The translations under genes and the position numbers were made by a program. Shown piece after piece: positions 48,431-57,900 of a DNA stretch of 64,000 bases. The DNA is from Kalaharituber pfeilii. Its lineage: Eukaryota > Ascomycota > Pezizomycetes > Pezizales > Pezizaceae. The number at the start of each line of letters is the position of its first letter. The first letter of the stretch is position 1. The notes under the pieces are model-generated. The model had not been told where the DNA came from and searched no databases. It worked only from the letters and a program-made list of their open reading frames with translations. The stretch spans positions 2,418,001 to 2,482,000 of the forward strand of contig WHUZ01000002.1 in the NCBI GenBank assembly GCA_015179045.1, given 5' to 3'.

Positions 48431-51217
48431 ATCATCCACCCATAGGAGCAAGAGGAGATTGTCCATGATGTATAGATTGGAGTCATATTTGGAACGTTGG
48501 AAACCCAGGGAGATGAGGAAGGCATCAATATCTGAATACCATGCTCTGGGGGCTTGTTTGAGGCCGTATAGAGCTTTGTTAAGCTTGCAGACATAGGTGC
48601 GGCGGCATTCATCTGGCGACATTGACTTTCCTGGTATTCCATATCCTTGTGGGAGCTCCATATATACCTCTTCGTCGATTTCAGGGTGGAGGAAGGCAGT
48701 GATGACATCCATTTGCCAGATGTCCCAATCCAGAGCAGCAGCAATTGCGAATAGCATGCGTATTGTGGCGAGTTTCGGGACAGGAGCGAATGTTTCTCCA
48801 TAGTCGTCTTGTTCAAACCCACGGAATACAAGCCTGGCTTTGAATCTTATGCTATTGTCAGGATTATGCTTGATCTTATACAACCATTTGCTCGAAATCA
48901 CTTTGGCATCCTTTGGGACCTTGGATCTGGGTATGTATGACCATGTGCCATTTTTGATAAGGCAGCCGAATTCCTCATCCATTGCGCCTTTCCATTGTTT
49001 GGCTTGGAGGCTTTGGAGTGCCTGACGATATGTGTTTGGTGTTGGTATGTCTGAGGGAGTGGCCATGGCACTATATACATATGATGTGAGGTCAAGTTTC
49101 CGAAGGTCATTGACTAGCCGGTTCAACGTTTTGAGTCGCTCGGAATCTTCAACAAGCTTAAACTGCATAGTACCTTCTTCGAGGGTTTCATAGTGGCGCG
49201 AGATCTGTTCACCAGCAGTTGTTGTTGATCCACGAATGTGAGTGAGGAGAGCAATGGCTGCATTGGTTCTTTGTTCAGCATTCTCATTGTTGAGGACAGC
49301 ATAGGCAGAGAGGGCTTTGGCTTTGGGCTGGTAAGGGATGAATTTGATTGGTTTAGCTGACAGTCTCGAGGGTTGTGTAGGCCTGTTTGATGTGGGAGGC
49401 CGTGGTTGTTGAGGCACGGGCGGAGGTGCTGGAGCAGCTACCGGAGGTGGTGCCGGAGGTGGTGCCGACGGTAATGCTGGAGGTGTTACCGGAGGTGTCG
49501 ACGCAAGTGCCGGAGGTGATACCGGAGGTGGCGAAGCAAATGCCGGAGGTGGTAGCGCTAGAGATGGTGCCGGAGGTGATACTGTAGGTGCTGCTGGAGG
49601 TGGTACAGGAGGTGACGAAGCACGAGTCGGAGGTGCTGCCGGAGGTGTTGCCGGAGCTGTGGCAGGAATCTGCTTTATGGAGAGGTGAGGGCGGGAGAGA
49701 GGATGATACATTTCGTCTTCTGCGAAGACAATATTTGCTGATTCAAAAACTCTTCTCTGCACAGGATCAAACACTCTCCATATTTTCTGGGTATCATGGA
49801 CATATCCCATCAACAGACAGCGTCTAGTTCTTGATTCCAGTTTCTTCCTGAGTTCTAGTGGCACAAGTGAATAGGCAGGGCAGCCGAATGGTCGAAGGTG
49901 GCTAAGCGCAGGTTTCTGACCATACCACGCTTCATATGGGGTCATTTTATTGAGGGCGGAGGTTGGTGAACGGTTCCTGAGATATACGGCTGTTTTGATG
50001 GCTTCTGGCCATAGGTCGTTGAAGTCAATGCGGGCATCATGGACCATCGTTCTAGCCATGAGAAGTACTGTCTGGATCATCCTCTCACTCACACCATTCT
50101 GGTGTTGTGTGTATGGTGCGCATGGCTCCCATATGACCCCCATATGCCTGAATTCCTCTTGCAGCTTCTTGTTTCCATATTCTGCACCATTGTCACTTCG
50201 AAATCTGATGATTCGGCTTGACTGGCTAACTTTGTTTGTGTCGATGTCGGCTTTGACAATGTTCTTGAAGTTTGTCCATGCCTGGTGGACATCGGCAGCT
50301 GATTTGGAGGGCAGGAAGAACACCCAGGTCATTCTGGTATAGTCATCAACAAATATGATGAAGTATCGATTTCCACCAAGTGACACTGGTAATAGTCCGC
50401 AGACATCTGAATGAATCAATTCGAGTGGTTTGGCTGCTCTTTGTTGTGGTATTCGACTGATCACTTCCTTCTGTTTACCCTCAATGCATGGGGCGCAGGT
50501 GTTTTTCAAACCAGGAATATGCTCGCTGGCTTTGAGGATAGTAATCTCAGAGGCAAGGCCGGATGCTAATGATTGTACGCTCTGCAGGTTCAAATGGCCG
50601 AGTCGACGGTGCCATATCTCGAGTGGGAGTGGCTTTATATTAGTAGGCTGATTTCCTGCTGATGCGCGCAGTGCCAGAGCTTTTTCGTCGATTACTTGAG
50701 AGTTGAGCTTGAACATATTGGCTAGGGGCTTGCAGCGAGCGATGACCTTTCCTGACTCCACGGTTTTATCAATTAACATGCAGAACCCACTGTCAAAGAT
50801 AATGGTATGGTGGGAGGAGGGTGTGGTCAACTTCCCTATGGATATCAAATTGCAGCCAATCTTCGGAGCATAGAGGACGTTTGAGAGGCGGAGTTTATGG
50901 TGATTTCCTTGAGGGTCGGTCACACGAAGAATAATCGTGCCGCAGCATATAGCATTGATAGTTGAGTTGTTGCCTAGCACGATTGGGATGGGTTTTTGCA
51001 GGCGCTTCCAGTCTAGGAAGTAATTGAGGTTGCAAGAGATGTGATCTGAAGCGCCAGAATCGAAGAGGAAGGCAGAGCGTTGGAGGATTGAGGTTGCGGT
51101 TTGAAGGAAACTCGAGCTGCATGGCAGGCATATATCAGTAGTGGGCTTGGGTGGTAGGCATATGCAATGGAGTGTGGATGTGTCATGGCAGCGCGTGAAC
51201 TTGAGTCGGTTAGTCAA
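48356..51217 (-). CDS. Copia pol: protease, integrase, reverse transcriptase
   Basis: On the minus strand: aspartic protease FLFDSGASDHIS; integrase zinc-binding HRRLGHLN...CAPC and DDE core (HSDVCG, FRSDNGAEY, NGVSERM); a Pro/Ala-rich linker (about 49390-49690); then reverse transcriptase with ITAFLHPEIDEEVYM, KLNKALYGLKQAPRAW and catalytic LLLLLWVDDIF. The open frame ends at 48356 just after the catalytic site because a shift near 48425-48432 (in a TTTT run) moves the rest to another frame. The frame starts one base back from the gag stop (-1 overlap at 51217), so gag-pol could be read by -1 frameshifting. Confidence 0.95.
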   Translation of the reverse strand: MTNRLKFTRCHDTSTLHCICLPPKPTTDICLPCSSSFLQTATSILQRSAFLFDSGASDHISCNLNYFLDWKRLQKPIPIVLGNNSTINAICCGTIILRVTDPQGNHHKLRLSNVLYAPKIGCNLISIGKLTTPSSHHTIIFDSGFCMLIDKTVESGKVIARCKPLANMFKLNSQVIDEKALALRASAGNQPTNIKPLPLEIWHRRLGHLNLQSVQSLASGLASEITILKASEHIPGLKNTCAPCIEGKQKEVISRIPQQRAAKPLELIHSDVCGLLPVSLGGNRYFIIFVDDYTRMTWVFFLPSKSAADVHQAWTNFKNIVKADIDTNKVSQSSRIIRFRSDNGAEYGNKKLQEEFRHMGVIWEPCAPYTQHQNGVSERMIQTVLLMARTMVHDARIDFNDLWPEAIKTAVYLRNRSPTSALNKMTPYEAWYGQKPALSHLRPFGCPAYSLVPLELRKKLESRTRRCLLMGYVHDTQKIWRVFDPVQRRVFESANIVFAEDEMYHPLSRPHLSIKQIPATAPATPPAAPPTRASSPPVPPPAAPTVSPPAPSLALPPPAFASPPPVSPPALASTPPVTPPALPSAPPPAPPPVAAPAPPPVPQQPRPPTSNRPTQPSRLSAKPIKFIPYQPKAKALSAYAVLNNENAEQRTNAAIALLTHIRGSTTTAGEQISRHYETLEEGTMQFKLVEDSERLKTLNRLVNDLRKLDLTSYVYSAMATPSDIPTPNTYRQALQSLQAKQWKGAMDEEFGCLIKNGTWSYIPRSKVPKDAKVISSKWLYKIKHNPDNSIRFKARLVFRGFEQDDYGETFAPVPKLATIRMLFAIAAALDWDIWQMDVITAFLHPEIDEEVYMELPQGYGIPGKSMSPDECRRTYVCKLNKALYGLKQAPRAWYSDIDAFLISLGFQRSKYDSNLYIMDNLLLLLWVDDIFSHCRCEQFPPYPVRQEAAMRKV

Positions 51218-52213
51218 TCCATCTCTGTGAGTCGTGGTATCTCGATTCGGTCTTCAAGGTTTGAGGTGGCTGTATTGGTTGTGATGGCAACGTTTGCTGT
51301 TGATTGGCCACCTTTCTCGAGCTCTTTAACAACTTTTTGGGCTCGCTTCCGTGTGAAGCATTCTTCTAACTTATGCCCTTTTCGTCCACAGTAGGTGCAC
51401 AATGGTCGATTGTCGGAATTGTTGTTTCTATCATCCTGCTTTCGGTAATTTTTCTTATGCTCACGGCGGTCACGGCGGTCACGGTCACGGTGGTCACGGC
51501 GGTCCCGGCGGTCCCTCCTTTTCGACTTGTGGTCGTCTTTATTTCTAGTACTGACTAGAGCCTTCGAATTTTGGCGGCGGTGACCAAGCTTTGTCTCTCG
51601 TTCGATCAGTTTGTTGAGGACTTGTATGTATGAGGTTGTGGAGTTTGAGTGAGCATGAGTGACAATGTCATCATAATCTCGGGGAAGGTTGTTGGTTAGC
51701 TGGGAGATAAGGTCTTGGTCGGTGAGTTTCTTTTCTGTGAGAGCAAGACGATCTTGGTAGGACTTTAGTTTTGAACCATATTCGTCCATCGAGTTATAAT
51801 TGACAAACTGTTCTCGATAGAACTCTTGGATAAGGTTTTGTCCGTTGCTTATGCCACTGGTTCCACCATAGTGATCTTTGAGGATTTTCCATTGCTTGGC
51901 TGGATCCTCTTCGTGGGCGATATACGACTGGACAGTTGGTGAGCAGAACTGGAAGATAAGCATTGCTGCTTTCTTCTGTTTCTTCTTGTATGTTGCTACG
52001 TCATTAGATATTGTGACAGGAGGTACGTGTTTGACTGCCAGAGGAGGGGGTTTCAGGTATGGTTTCAGTCCCTTGCACGACTTCCCAGAGGTCTTCTCCA
52101 TTGAGCAGAAATTTCATGGAGAAGCTCCATGCTTGGTAGTTGGTGCCGTTGAGTATTGGTGCGCGGAGACCGTCCTTTGTGGTGAGAAAGGTTTGATCGT
52201 TGGATGCGGACAT
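51214..52213 (-). CDS. Copia gag with zinc knuckle (one frameshift)
   Basis: Starts MSASNDQTFLTTKDGLRAPI (52213) and holds NGTNYQAWSFSMKFLL. A run of five C on the minus strand (52046-52050) shifts the frame, after which ...PPLAVKHVPPVTISN continues in the longer ORF 51214-52101. That part has HYGGTSGI, a KLKSYQDRLALTE helix and the CCHC knuckle CTYCGRKGHKLEEC. One base fewer in the C run would join both parts. Gag forms the virus-like particle. Confidence 0.92.
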
Positions 52214-52369
52214 TGTGGTTTGGGATATCGAGGGTCAAATTGAATGTTGAGTCGAGGATCAAAATTAAGGGCACGATAGGTGGGACCGAGTGTTGAGGGA
52301 AGGAGATAAATATCAGGGTAAAAGTGGTATAATGGGTACGATATATACGCAGATGATTAGTGCGTCAAA

Positions 52370-52381
52370 GGGCTCATAACC
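52370..52381 (-). promoter_or_regulatory. Copia primer-binding site, half tRNA-iMet type
   Basis: Directly inside the 5' LTR the minus strand reads GGTTATGAGCCC. Its complement GGGCTCATAACC equals the anticodon stem-loop of initiator tRNA-Met (CAT anticodon), not the tRNA 3' end. Confidence 0.75.
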
Positions 52382-52609
52382 TGAGGAAAGAAGAAAGACG
52401 GAATGAAGCTTGTTCATTTCTACCACGACCATCGAGGTCGAAACAGCTGCTATATATACATGAGGGTTTGCCATAGACTTGTGGCGACAAAGAAAAAATT
52501 TTATACATGATGTTGAATAGACTCATATAGAACGAGCCAATAGGTATCACCGTCAGGCGATGTCACGTGAGTGGCACGGGTGCCAAGATCTCACTAGAGT
52601 ATTCTAACA
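52382..52609 (-). repeat. Copia 5' LTR
   Basis: 228 bp, identical to the 3' LTR. A TATATATA-type motif lies inside (52451-52459), suitable as a promoter on the minus strand. Confidence 0.97.
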
Positions 52610-52614
52610 CTTAC

Positions 52615-53030
52615 AACTGCCCCGCCCCCAGACTAGCCCCGCCCCCCTTGGCGGCACGCTACTGTACCAGTCAGGCCTAATGAGGAAGGCTAGCTATTGT
52701 GACTGGTACAGAGGGATAACTCTTGGCATAAGAACCCTGCCCTTCCCCATGCCGTTTGAAGTTCTTATAATACAGGAGAGCGAAGAGTTTCTGACAACCC
52801 CCCTAACCCCATATACTCGTCTAGTTGCCATCTACATGACAAGACTAGACACCACAGCGGCAGCGAGAGGAACAGAGGCTTCGTGAGCGAAGAAACGAAC
52901 ACCTAGTCTATTGGAGTGGTAATAAGATTAACACTCAGATTTTGGCGAGTGCCTAAATTTGTTGAAACCCAATCAGTGATGCTATAGCTAAACCAATCAT
53001 AAGTACTATTGGTACAGTAGTCCTACGGTA
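52615..53030. other. Intergenic, right flank of Copia
   Basis: Opens with a C-rich, GC-box-like stretch (52618-52650), then ordinary sequence. The 68-codon ORF at 52680-52886 has no features. Confidence 0.45.
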
Positions 53031-53583
53031 ATGGCGGAACAGCCAGAATTCAACGTTGTGGCAGCAGAAATGGTTCAGATCTCGAATTCCCATGCATCGC
53101 TTGCGGTTCAGTTTGAAAGGATGCAAAACATGCCGGTCATTGCAGCAGAGAACAGGATTCTCCGTGCTATAAACGAGGTGAGAGATCAGCTGAGTGAACA
53201 GATCCACCGTGTGTAAGTAAGTGATTTCATTGTTCTATTATGAACTATGCTCATAACTGATACAAGGCATAGTGAAATAAACATGTATGCACGTCTCAAT
53301 AATTCAAGAATCATCCATGAGAATGTACCACTGTTTCCTTTGTATGGGCAGGACAACCAGCCTGTGGCCCACTTCCCTTTGACCATCGCGCACCTTAGGG
53401 GCTTGGATAGTAAGTTTCCCATAGCCTATTTCCATATCAATGCATTATGTTTATATATGGCAATCAACAGATAATCAGATTAATAAACTGTTCCAAGCTT
53501 TCGGCTTGCCACTCAGGGACGAAGAGTTGGAGATCAAGAGGAGATCTTTTGGCCAGTACATCGGATTGATTACAGTATTGTAG
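53031..53583 (+). CDS. Small orphan protein, 143 aa, three exons
   Basis: Exons 53031-53212, 53273-53409 and 53471-53583 (introns 60 and 61 nt) join in frame from ATG to stop. An N-terminal helix rich in Ala, Glu and Gln (residues 10-60, coiled-coil-like, LRAINEVRDQLSEQIHRV) is followed by a basic-aromatic middle (ENVPLFPLYGQDNQPVAHFP) and a helical end (KLFQAFGLPLRDEELEIKRR, SFGQYIGL). Short proteins with this pattern (PLxPL..., FPxTLxxLxxL, then an RRxFGxYIG end) recur in fungal genomes without known function. It lies only about 420 bp from the Copia right LTR. Confidence 0.7.
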
Positions 53584-53925
53584 ACATCTCTTTGTTTTAT
53601 GTGTTGATGACAAACACTTCTATTGTCATGTTGACTGGGTGGATTACTGGCATTCGATTTCGCATTCTATGGCCCGCATGATTGACAGGTATTTGCGTTT
53701 TGCTGTGTTACTGCTTTTACGGCCGGATGCTTCAATAAATTAAAGGAGGGATGAAATTAAAAAGAAATAAAATGTCTATATCTTAAACAATGAAACTCAC
53801 CGTCACTTCGAGCTATGAAGCACTTCCACAGAAAAAGAGCATCTATCCAAGAAAGCAAAAGCTTTGGATGATTTTTTCGAAAGCTTTACTGACTGTGCGT
53901 CACATTTGAGACAACCATCTAATTT
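53584..53925. other. Intergenic before kinase scrap
   Basis: AT-rich; no gene recognised. Confidence 0.4.
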
Positions 53926-54080
53926 TTGCCAAATGTAAAGAAAAAGAGTAAAAATACACTACAGTTCAGAGATTCTATTATGGAGAGTGTTTCTTTGCTT
54001 CACACAAACGGTTTCGTTCATGGAGACTTGTGTCCATCGAATGTACTAGTCTCAGAATTGACGAAGCCGGAGGAGCCAAC
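53926..54080 (+). pseudogene. Fragment of a fungal protein kinase-like gene
   Basis: SLLHTNGFVHGDLCPSNVLV is the catalytic loop of a protein kinase (H-x-D-x4-N) preceded by its alpha-E helix. The N-lobe is absent and the C-lobe is replaced at about 54085 by a minisatellite. About 50 residues remain, so no kinase function is possible. Confidence 0.65.
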
Positions 54081-54084
54081 ACGG

Positions 54085-54300
54085 AAGTCGTATGATAGTT
54101 CGTCGGGAAGTCGTAGTTCGTCGGCAAGCCGTAGTCTATCGGAAAGCTATAATCCGCTACCATCATAGTCCGTCGGAAGTCGTAGTTCGTCGGAAAGCTA
54201 TAGTCTGCCGCTATCACAGTCTGCCATAGTTTGCTACGATCATAGTCTACTGAAAAGCCATAGTCCACCGCCATTATAATCTACCTAACCACCGTAGTCT
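54085..54300 (+). repeat. Minisatellite, ~10-20 bp units
   Basis: Variants of TAGTTCGTCGGAAAGC, CATAGTCCGTCGGAAGTCG and CTATAGTCTGCC follow each other. Units are unequal and drift towards the right end. Confidence 0.85.
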
Positions 54301-54985
54301 GTTAAACTGCACTGCTCGCTGAACTGCCCATAGACTGCTAAACTGCTATGGCTTTGCCCAGGAGCGAACTGAGGAGTGGTGGGTTGATTACAAGTGGCCC
54401 AAGGCCTTCCTTCCCAATTAGGAAAAAATGCCAAGACCAAAGGCCAGCATCAAGGGCTTAATAAGAATCTAACGTGAACTAAAGAATTTTTTAGGGCCTC
54501 AGGGTTCCCGCGAAATAATATACCTATTTGCACCGTTAGAATACTCATCACCAACACCTAAGAACTACATAGACATGGAAAAAGGTAGCCAGGTTGACAA
54601 AAATAAGGGTGTTGATATGCGTATCCCATGGAGTAGGTTCTCAAAATTGACTAAATTGTACGAAACCTCAAAGATCGAACAATGAAAACTTCACAGAATT
54701 ACCTATTCATTGGTACTATCATACGGTATCTCTACGCTATCGTGTCAACACGGAAAAAAGAAATATAATTAAGACAGTATCCACCACATGCAAACCTTTA
54801 GAAACTCGAGTGCAATAACCACCGAAAAAAGGAGAAATTGGACTAATGACAAAAGAATGTGTAACAGTATAAACCCACAGTTTTAAGAGATTCTTGCAAA
54901 GAGTGACCGAATCGAGCAGTAGCCTAGGAAAAGCGAAATTAAGCAAAGATATTAACGAAAAGAATAAACGCAAGCATATAATTTT
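54301..54985. other. Intergenic, EDE1 3' side
   Basis: AT-rich DNA with no recognised gene; it contains the EDE1 3' UTR. Confidence 0.45.
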
Positions 54986-57900
54986 TTACTGCGCTTGATT
55001 GTCGAGCAAGTAGTTTGTTGCCTATCTTCATTTAGCAATAATTCCGAGATATCAGCATCCTGAAGAACATACCGATTCAACATTATAATTAAATTTCTCC
55101 AGTGCGTTTAAAGAACTCTCTCTGGAAAACCCCATCCCGGTCAACTTTGTCAATTTCTCTTCATGTTCACACGTCTCTTTATCGGTATTTCCCAAGCTTG
55201 TAGAAACGGGGCCCGTACCACTCTGAGATCCACCAACTACTCCCTCACCCGCGGCCGGTGCGTTTGCCGTATTTTCCGGTACTCCAGGAGCAGCAGTTGT
55301 AGGTGGCTGTTTGCTGTCATTTGAACCTGCAAATATCGCGTCCCAGTCTTGAGATGACGCCGGTTGCAGAGCACTACCACCAGTAGTCGCGCCTGTATTT
55401 TGCTGTAGTTGAGCTAATGCTGGCGTATCAATGTTGAAGTCAAACTTCGTAAAGTCATCATCCTCGGTAGATTGTGCGTTCTTAGTTGTCGGGAGATTGC
55501 TTGCTTTAGGAACTGGTGAATCGAAGACAGGGTTAAAATCATCAAAGCCATCATGTGCAGCCAAAACACCGAAGTCATCATGGTCACCCTTTCCATCGAC
55601 TTCCTTTGCATCAGTCAGATCTCCAAAGGCGTCATCATCAAATTCATCTACTGGAGCCTTGGCGGGCTTTGCAGGTGGAGGTGCTGGAAACATGCTGGCT
55701 TGGACAGGAGGAGATTTAGATTGAGCGCCCAAATTTTCCAAGATATTAGATCCGAAACCAGCGGTAAATTCTTGAGAATGTGGGAAGGGGTTTGAATCAG
55801 ATCCACTGTTCTGGATTGCTGGAAGCGGTGTGCCAGGTTTAGAAGCAGTTTCAGTACCCTCGGGGGGAGCACTTGTGGTGGGTGGAACAAGACCTGAACG
55901 TGTTTCCACTGGCGATGAAGTAGTGAAGTTATCCTCAAATCCTCCGGTATCGCTATCACTTTCATCATCCTGGGGAAAATGAATGGGTGGGAATTCTTTA
56001 TCGATTTTTGCTGACATGCTAGATCCACCAGTGTTTTGGCGCTCTTGGACATGAGTTTTTGGCGACCCAAATGACGCGAATGCAGCCTCCATATCATCCT
56101 TACTAGCAGTCGGTGCTCTTTCTTCAACCGTATTCAGACTAAATGGATCCGACCTGGTTGCAAAGGTCACTTCAGGTCGGCTCATGGTACTACCTCTGCT
56201 CTTGTTGCTTCGCGTGCTCTCGCCAGTAGCTGTGGGCTTAATGGGGGATGGGAATGCACCTGGCAGAGTCGAAAGATTTGGTGTAGGGGATGTAAAACCA
56301 AATGAGTCTTTCTTTTCATGACCTTTTCTCAGGTCATCTTCAGCGGAGGTAGTAGGGCCAGTGAGATTCTTTGCAAGTGTTACAGGTGAAAACGGGCTTT
56401 TGTTATCCTCGCTTCTGGAGAAACCTGGGACCCTAAATTCAGTGCCGGGATCACTTCTTACACTGGTACTTGGCCTTCGTTCTTCTGACTTGGCAAAGAT
56501 ATCACTTCCTTTTGCTGGGCTATCAAATGTAGAGGGTGCATTCATCCAAGTGGTAGGAGTATCCGGCCTCGAAAAGCTTCCATCATGAGTACTTGCTGGG
56601 GGGTTCACTTGAACTGAAGAGGTGACCGACTCCGCTCGGCTAACTTGAATAGGTAGGTAAGCGGATGTAATCTGCGATGCCGCTGATGGAGGAGGGGGGA
56701 CATCAGAGGTTTGGGGGGAGTTATGATAGGAGGAAGCAGGTGGTGAAGTGGGAGGGGTTGAATGATCAAAGGGTCCTTCGGAAGCAGACGGAGCTGAGGT
56801 GACAGATTGCACAGTCTGGTTGAACGTTGTTGGTGGAGGCTGGCCGGCAGAGGGGCTACCAAACGAAGGACCAAAGACATCGTCGAAATTAACTTGAGGA
56901 GATTGTTGCTGCTGCTGTTGTGATGCAAAGTTAGAATTTCCAGTTGCGTACGGTGACTGATACGGTGAATCTGTAGCTGGGGGCGATCTGCCACGGAAGA
57001 AGGGATTCAAGCTCGCCTGCGAGGGAGTTGGACTCCCTGGTGTGGGGCTTACAACCTGTGAGGAGGCAGCGACGGCGGCGGCAGACTTAAAATCATCGAT
57101 TTCCGACTTTAGTTTATCTCGCTCGGCTTCGGAGGTAGCTAACTGTTTCTTGCTTATTGTAGCTAATCCCTTTTGTTGCTTCGCCTCTAAACGCAGCTTC
57201 TCCAACTGCTCCTTCAGTTGCTGATTCTCTGCGTTGACAACCTTCATCTTTTCCTTTAACTCCTTGTTCTCACGCTGATCCTCCTCGAGCTGAGAAACAA
57301 TTTCCTGCTTCTTCGTGTGCAATTCATTGTAACTGGACTCAAGTATGGCATACTCTTGACGCATTCTTATTACATCGTTGCGAGCAGCTACTAGCCTCTC
57401 TTCGACTGCCTTAACATCTTGTGCTTCACGCTCGTATAGGGATTTGATTTGTGACAGCCGAGCTTCAATATCTTGTTTCTGGGTGTTGATAGTATTAAGC
57501 TCTTGTTCAGTAGAAGTTCGTTTATTTTTCAGCTCCTGAGTTTGTTTGGTCAATGTTCCAATTTGATTAGATAGGTTTGCTAGTTCCATAGTGTCTGAAG
57601 TAATCTTCCTGTTCACTTCTGGATCATTATCCCCTAGAAGATCGTCCATGGAAGGTGGTGCTGGGCGTGGTAGTGACGTCGTTGATCCACCAGTCGCTGT
57701 TGCTGCTAGCATCTGTCCAAATTCAGAAGTTGGGACGAACTTGTGTTGTTGCTGAATAGAGAACATAGTGGATGAGGCTGATGGCTGCGTTGCAGTAGTG
57801 CTTGTCGTTACAGGGCCTTGAAAAGATGCATCAAATCCACCAAAGGCCTGCCCGCTTGCCTGAGGGACATTTGTTGTGGTTGTGCTGGATGCTGCACCGA

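Larger units (their letters stand above)
46757..52609 (-). mobile_element. Copia (Ty1/copia) LTR retrotransposon, 5853 bp
   Basis: Two 228-bp LTRs that I compared base by base and found identical (46757-46984 and 52382-52609), each with TG...CA ends. The host sequence CTTAC is duplicated at 46752-46756 and 52610-52614. Coding order on the minus strand is gag, protease, integrase, reverse transcriptase, RNase H, which is Copia order. Identical LTRs mean recent insertion. It carries two frameshifts (see gag and pol), so it may now be non-autonomous. Confidence 0.97.
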
